Shown piece after piece: positions 59,701 to 64,000 of a DNA stretch of 64,000 nt; the stretch's first letter is position 1, and each line of letters starts with the position of its first letter. Source of the DNA: Straminergon stramineum (taxonomy: Eukaryota > Streptophyta > Bryopsida > Hypnales > Calliergonaceae). Position numbers and translations under genes: made by a program. The notes below the pieces were generated by a model. It saw only the letters and a program-made list of their open reading frames with translations. It made no database searches and had not been told where the DNA came from. The stretch lies in the NCBI GenBank assembly GCA_963920665.1, contig OY987263.1, positions 40,335,218 to 40,399,217 on the forward strand, written 5' to 3'.

Positions 59701-62700
59701 CGCATTCCTGAAATTCAATGCAAATACTCAGGTATATGTCCATCATCACCGTGGACATGACATTTAAGCAAGAGCAATGAAACAATTAAAAAGAAATAAC
59801 TGAACAACAAAAACCATTCTCATAACCTGGAGAACACAGAAATGTGAGACCTCAGAAATTCTTGAACAGAAGCATACCTGAATTACAACAGCAGAGTGGA
59901 ACTGAAGATCTCGCAAAACCACTGACAGCAACTCTTTTACCTCTGCATTGCAAAATTATACAGTAAGAAATTGTGAGAAAACCGGAGCTTATCCCACACT
60001 ACGACAGTAATTCAAACATGAAATTAAAAATGCGTGATTTTTGAACTCACTCGTATAATGCAACGGAATCGTAGTCCGATTTTCACACAACAAGTAGTAT
60101 TTCCAGAATACAACTCACAACTGAGTGGGAAGGACGTTCTTAAACCACATGTCACAAGTCCGAAGAGAAGGTTGTTGATAAAATCTTCCATGCTACTCTA
60201 ATTCTTAAAACTAAAAATTACACCGAACATTCCAAATCACACAGAATCTCACCTCGATTATCAAGAGTGTCGGGGACAACCAAAACTGCTGAAAATCTTG
60301 GTCGCAATTTGGAGCCAATTTGACACTTCTCTGTTAAAATGTAATCCCATATTCTGTAGATATCATCACAAACCTGGCCATGCACATTTTAAAGGATCGT
60401 TACAGTAGAATTGGAAGATGTTAACGCTCAACTTTTCATTCATTTCCACCAAATAGAAGTGAATCAAGGTAGGCAGGGCGAATATTGTAGAAAACCATAT
60501 TGATAGCTCTAAAACAGCATAGGCTTACAAATTAACTACCTACCATACCTGCTGCATTGAATATTTACTAGATATATTGAGACGACCACGGCACATAGGC
60601 CGATATAGAGTGTACGGCAGGCTTGCAGGAATCTTTAACGCTTCCTCCCCACAGATGTATTTGCGATACAATTTAAACCTGTCAAGCTTCTTTTTATGAA
60701 TTTCCATGTCCTTAGCGTCATCTGCATCTGTCGTGACCTTGCCGCTGTTTTTCTCATGATTCTTGTAAAAATCTGCAGTTGCTAACAACAACTGTCATGT
60801 TGAGCATAATTGAAGAGAACTGTCTTCAGTCACGATCAACAGGATAACAAGATGTTGGATTGAGCTCATTACTCAGGCACTAACAAATCTAGTATGTTCT
60901 ACAATTCAAATGTGAACATCGCTTTTAAAATTGACAATGACTGGTACAACACATCCACAAGCTGTGAGATTTTTTTACTATACCGTCCGTTCTGTCATTG
61001 GCGGTTGAAGATTTCTGGATTCTTGGTACTGAACGCCCAGCAAAATTCTCCTCTACATTAGTCCATTCAAAACCTGTGTCCCGCTCCTTCGAAAGCAATT
61101 CGCAACTGTTCGAATCCCCCGCACCTGCCTGGCCCTTCTATCTGTGAGTTACTGCCCGGAATTCAAGTGCAACCTTAGGGTTGTGTTGATAGATTTCATG
61201 TCAAGACCTCAAAATTCTTCTCTGCAGATACTTGTGAACCAAGCCCAAAATTGCAACTTTCGATAGGAGCTCAATTTATTTGCGTGTTTCAGACTCATTT
61301 GATGCCTACTTTGACATTTTCGCGGTATCTTCCTCATATACACTATCACAAAATTTCAGGAATCCATGAATTGTAATGAACAAAAAATAGTGGGGTCAGC
61401 TGAGAAGAACAGCATTACGCTAAGCATGTAAAATATTAAGCATTCGCAATGGAGGATAATTCATCTTACCTTAGCATCAGAGAAGAATGACCTGACCTTA
61501 AGCTGCGAAACCACCTGACAACCAGACCCGACAAAATAAATATTGAGGAAAGAACCTTTCATACATCTAAAGCCCAAGGTCAACCAAGGCAGGGCACAGG
61601 CTTTCCCTAGAACCACTTCAAATAGTATAAACAATTAGAACTAAGCATACATAAATATTTCGACTCGATATTGGAAACCGTCAAATGCGACAGCTATCAC
61701 AACCTATATGAGACAGACGCTGATCACCATACCAGCTCAAGAGCATCCTGTCGTTCATCCACCCTTGCTGCTGATAATGATGACGTTCCAAACTGCCATA
61801 ATCAGGATAAACTTGCAATTAAAACACTGCACAAGTGCTAATATGTGACTTTCAATTGTCACGTAAACCAGGAAGACCAAAACCCCTATCACGAAAGGGT
61901 AAACATTAGGGATCGCACTATACAGAGTAGGTCATTAGCAAATTGAAACACCTAACCAAGATTATTGCCGTAGACAAAATTGAACCAATAGATACTTTAA
62001 GTTTCGATTAGGCAGCTAATAAGCCACACTCCAATTGCTTCATTCCTGCTCGAACAACTAAAATCGCCGAGAGGGCTCACCATCTTTCATCATCTATATA
62101 TCCGAATGAAAACATCCGGAAGATTTCACCCTCGAAATGTCATTCCTTTTAATCCAGAACTCCTAGATTGTTCTAGCACCTCAAGCATCTCAATAAATCC
62201 CCTCCCCGCCCAGAAATGCTATTAAGATAATTAGTTGAGTCGTGTTGCATTCAATACCCGAGTCTCGCCGATTGCTCCTTTCTTCGGTAGTTCGGCAGAA
62301 TCTTGCTCATTACCACTCATGCGCAACTGGTGGGCAATGCAGTGCGGCACACTGACAGGAACCTTTGCAGATGCCAGACCAATTCGAACATTTGCAGAGC
62401 CTGCTCAATCAAGCTCAACATTAGAGCGATTCCGACATTACAAACTCTCACCCTGAAAAGTACGAGGAGCGCAATCAAAAAATCTTAATACAAAACGTCC
62501 CTTTCTTTTTTTCACCGCAATTCCCAATAACAGCAGGTTCATGAGAAACAAAGAGCAATGTACCAGGGTTTATGACAACAATTTCTTCGCCACGCTCCGC
62601 AACGAGTTGAGACGGTACCAACGACTTATAGTAATCCTGCTCGCAATCATGATCCCCATAATAAATCTTAAATAACTTCAATCGACTCCCACAATCCAAA

Positions 62701-62985
62701 TAATTCACGCACAAATTCAACAAAATTTCCACCAGCAATCTACAACCACAACCACACGCCAAAAGAAATCGATACCTCCACGACACTCAACAATGCGATC
62801 GCCCCTTTTTTGCACCAACAAGAATTCCAAAAACAAAACACCGACTCTTTCCATTCATCGCACACTGACTAGCTGCAGCGAAATCTCCACATGAATCAAG
62901 CAATTGGAGAAAAAACCCGGACCTGCTGGCTCGTCGGCTGAAGCGGCGCCCCGCGAGGCACGCCTCCGCTGCTTGCGTTGGCCAT
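56800..62985 (-). CDS. ARP9: actin-related protein 9 (Arp8-like, INO80 complex)
   Basis: Twenty exons: 62985-62923, 62636-62564, 62400-62258, 61792-61733, 61514-61470, 61128-60984, 60772-60549, 60373-60253, 59942-59878, 59707-59618, 59249-59199, 58991-58860, 58707-58618, 58468-58398, 58221-58004, 57843-57800, 57576-57527, 57380-57335, 57191-57141, 56949-56800. All are GT-AG with consistent phases; 643 residues, slightly longer than Arabidopsis ARP9. Recognised blocks: VPSQLVAERG (28-37) and INPGSANVRIG (43-53) of the actin fold; SLPYTLYRPMCRGRLNIS (about 227-244); PYGGDDITRCLLW (about 356-368); VGGVGLTKGLVDAVEDR; TWKGGAVLAVLDFGRD; and the final KYRDSNTLQAQAF. An acidic Asn/Glu-rich insert lies near 465-515. 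The plant protein corresponds to Arp8 of the INO80 nucleosome-remodelling complex (nuclear). Exon 1's donor (CAG|GTCCGG) is weak. The ATG heads a Gly/Pro/Gln-rich leader. Confidence 0.95.
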
Positions 62986-63007
62986 CGCACAGTCCTTCGA
63001 TCCCCTT

Positions 63008-63229
63008 AAACCCTACAACTACAAAACAAAGCACTGGAGACCATATTCCACGGAATCGGCCTTGAGAGAATTGCGCAACGTTTTGCGCTCAGATCGTAAT
63101 CCTTGGTTGCCACTGCGATTGATTGAATGCTACGGAATCGAAGTTTCAAAAGATCCAGCGGAGAAGACAAGGCAAAGTGATGATGCAAGAAGACTGAGCT
63201 TCACTGACTTCCGCGAATCCAAACCCTAG
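63008..63229 (-). promoter_or_regulatory. telo boxes upstream of ARP9
   Basis: AAACCCTA at 63008-63015 and AAACCCTAG at 63221-63229, within 250 bp of the ARP9 start codon. They match the telo boxes upstream of SART3 and the RNA locus. The plus-strand frame 62978-63229 overlaps this promoter region and is not supported as a gene. Confidence 0.45.
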
Positions 63230-64000
63230 AAAAACCCCGCCTCAAAATGTTTCATGGGCCTCTGTAAGGTAAGTTAGTCCGGAAGTCTCACTCAAATCTC
63301 ACTCAAGATGATAGAGACTTTGAATTCTTTACCCCTGACACCGTCAGAAAATAAAATTCTATACTATTGGGAATTATTGGGAATTCCTTTTTCAATTTAT
63401 TTTTGTGTAACAAAAAAACAAATCCTTCTTTCATTTTTAAGCATCATTCAAATCACATTTTCCAACTTTAATTAATTATTTAGATAGATATGCTGACCAT
63501 AATCACCAAACCAAGACCTTGGTTGGAAAAATTGGAAGAACCCTTCAATTTTCATGATGCAATGAATGTAATAAACCAAAAGCCTCTCTATATGACAACA
63601 TGAAAACACTTTTGTTTAAATACACAAGATTATTAGATAGTACATTGAATGCTTGTGTCAATGAAGATTGAATAAAATGTAGACATGATTTATCCACAAA
63701 TTTTGATAAATACAACAACTAATAAAACATAATTATTCACACAATAATTTTATTTTTTTATCAAACTCATTATTGAACTGATAACTAACAATTTAACCAC
63801 AAAGTCCTCATCCAACATCTATTCCATGCTTAGGCTTTCTGAAGAAAATATGAATGGTAAAACTCTTTTCTTTTGAAGATACTCTGTTTGATTGTTTGGA
63901 CATCATAAAGAACTTATTCTCAATCAACTACAATTAGAATTGCATTGCACCTTTTACTAACACTATAGTTTGCATCTTCAAGCTAGTTTTTAGTGTCTAG
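63230..64000. other. AT-rich intergenic, nothing recognised
   Basis: AT-rich sequence upstream of ARP9 with no gene, RNA or clear repeat boundary. Confidence 0.5.

Noticed and set aside
62978..63229. 83-codon plus-strand ORF upstream of ARP9
   Set aside because: Overlaps the ARP9 start and telo-box promoter region on the opposite strand, and has no recognised domain.

Overview
The window is nuclear DNA of a green plant (an embryophyte or close streptophyte relative). Four genes are broken by many short GT-AG introns and their proteins are plant-type: an RTE1/TMEM222 protein, a SART3/Prp24 splicing factor, a mitochondrial gamma carbonic anhydrase and the Arp8-like actin-related protein ARP9. 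Telo boxes (AAACCCTAA) lie upstream of several genes. Genes sit in long AT-rich stretches packed with decayed transposable elements, as in a repeat-rich plant genome. I cannot name the species.

Layout. 1-10.7 kb has no recognised gene: an assembly gap of 200 N, a GC-rich minisatellite with two tandem fold-back units, and one copy of a long dispersed repeat. An intronless FCP1/NIF-phosphatase-like ORF lies at 10.7-11.5 kb (minus). 12.8-17.6 kb is a second copy of the long repeat carrying several later insertions. RTE1/TMEM222 (minus) spans 19.35-21.76 kb with a 5' noncoding exon near 23.1 kb. 25-35 kb is AT-rich repeat territory. 35.1-36.65 kb is a GC-richer island that I read as a noncoding RNA locus: a telo-box plus site II promoter followed by two related box C/D snoRNA-like elements. 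36.65-41.3 kb is repeats. SART3 (minus, 18 coding exons, 861 aa) spans 41.30-49.07 kb. Gamma carbonic anhydrase (plus, 5 exons, 245 aa) spans 51.90-54.78 kb. ARP9 (minus, 20 exons, 643 aa) spans 56.80-62.99 kb.

Every splice junction in the four multi-exon genes was read by hand. All use GT-AG, all phases agree and the joined proteins match the families throughout, so these models are firm. The genes do not form a pathway. They are housekeeping functions (ER/Golgi membrane protein, U4/U6 recycling, complex I, chromatin remodelling).

Most notable: (i) a gamma carbonic anhydrase that keeps the second and third zinc histidines but has Thr in place of the first; (ii) a pair of C/D-like RNAs sharing an invariant 22-23 nt core and a hairpin with changed loop; (iii) a family of TTAA-flanked elements with CCCCTAAAGG termini, one of which has a likely empty site at the paralogous repeat; (iv) a fold-back element whose loop took a truncated retroposon with a perfect 15-bp target duplication.
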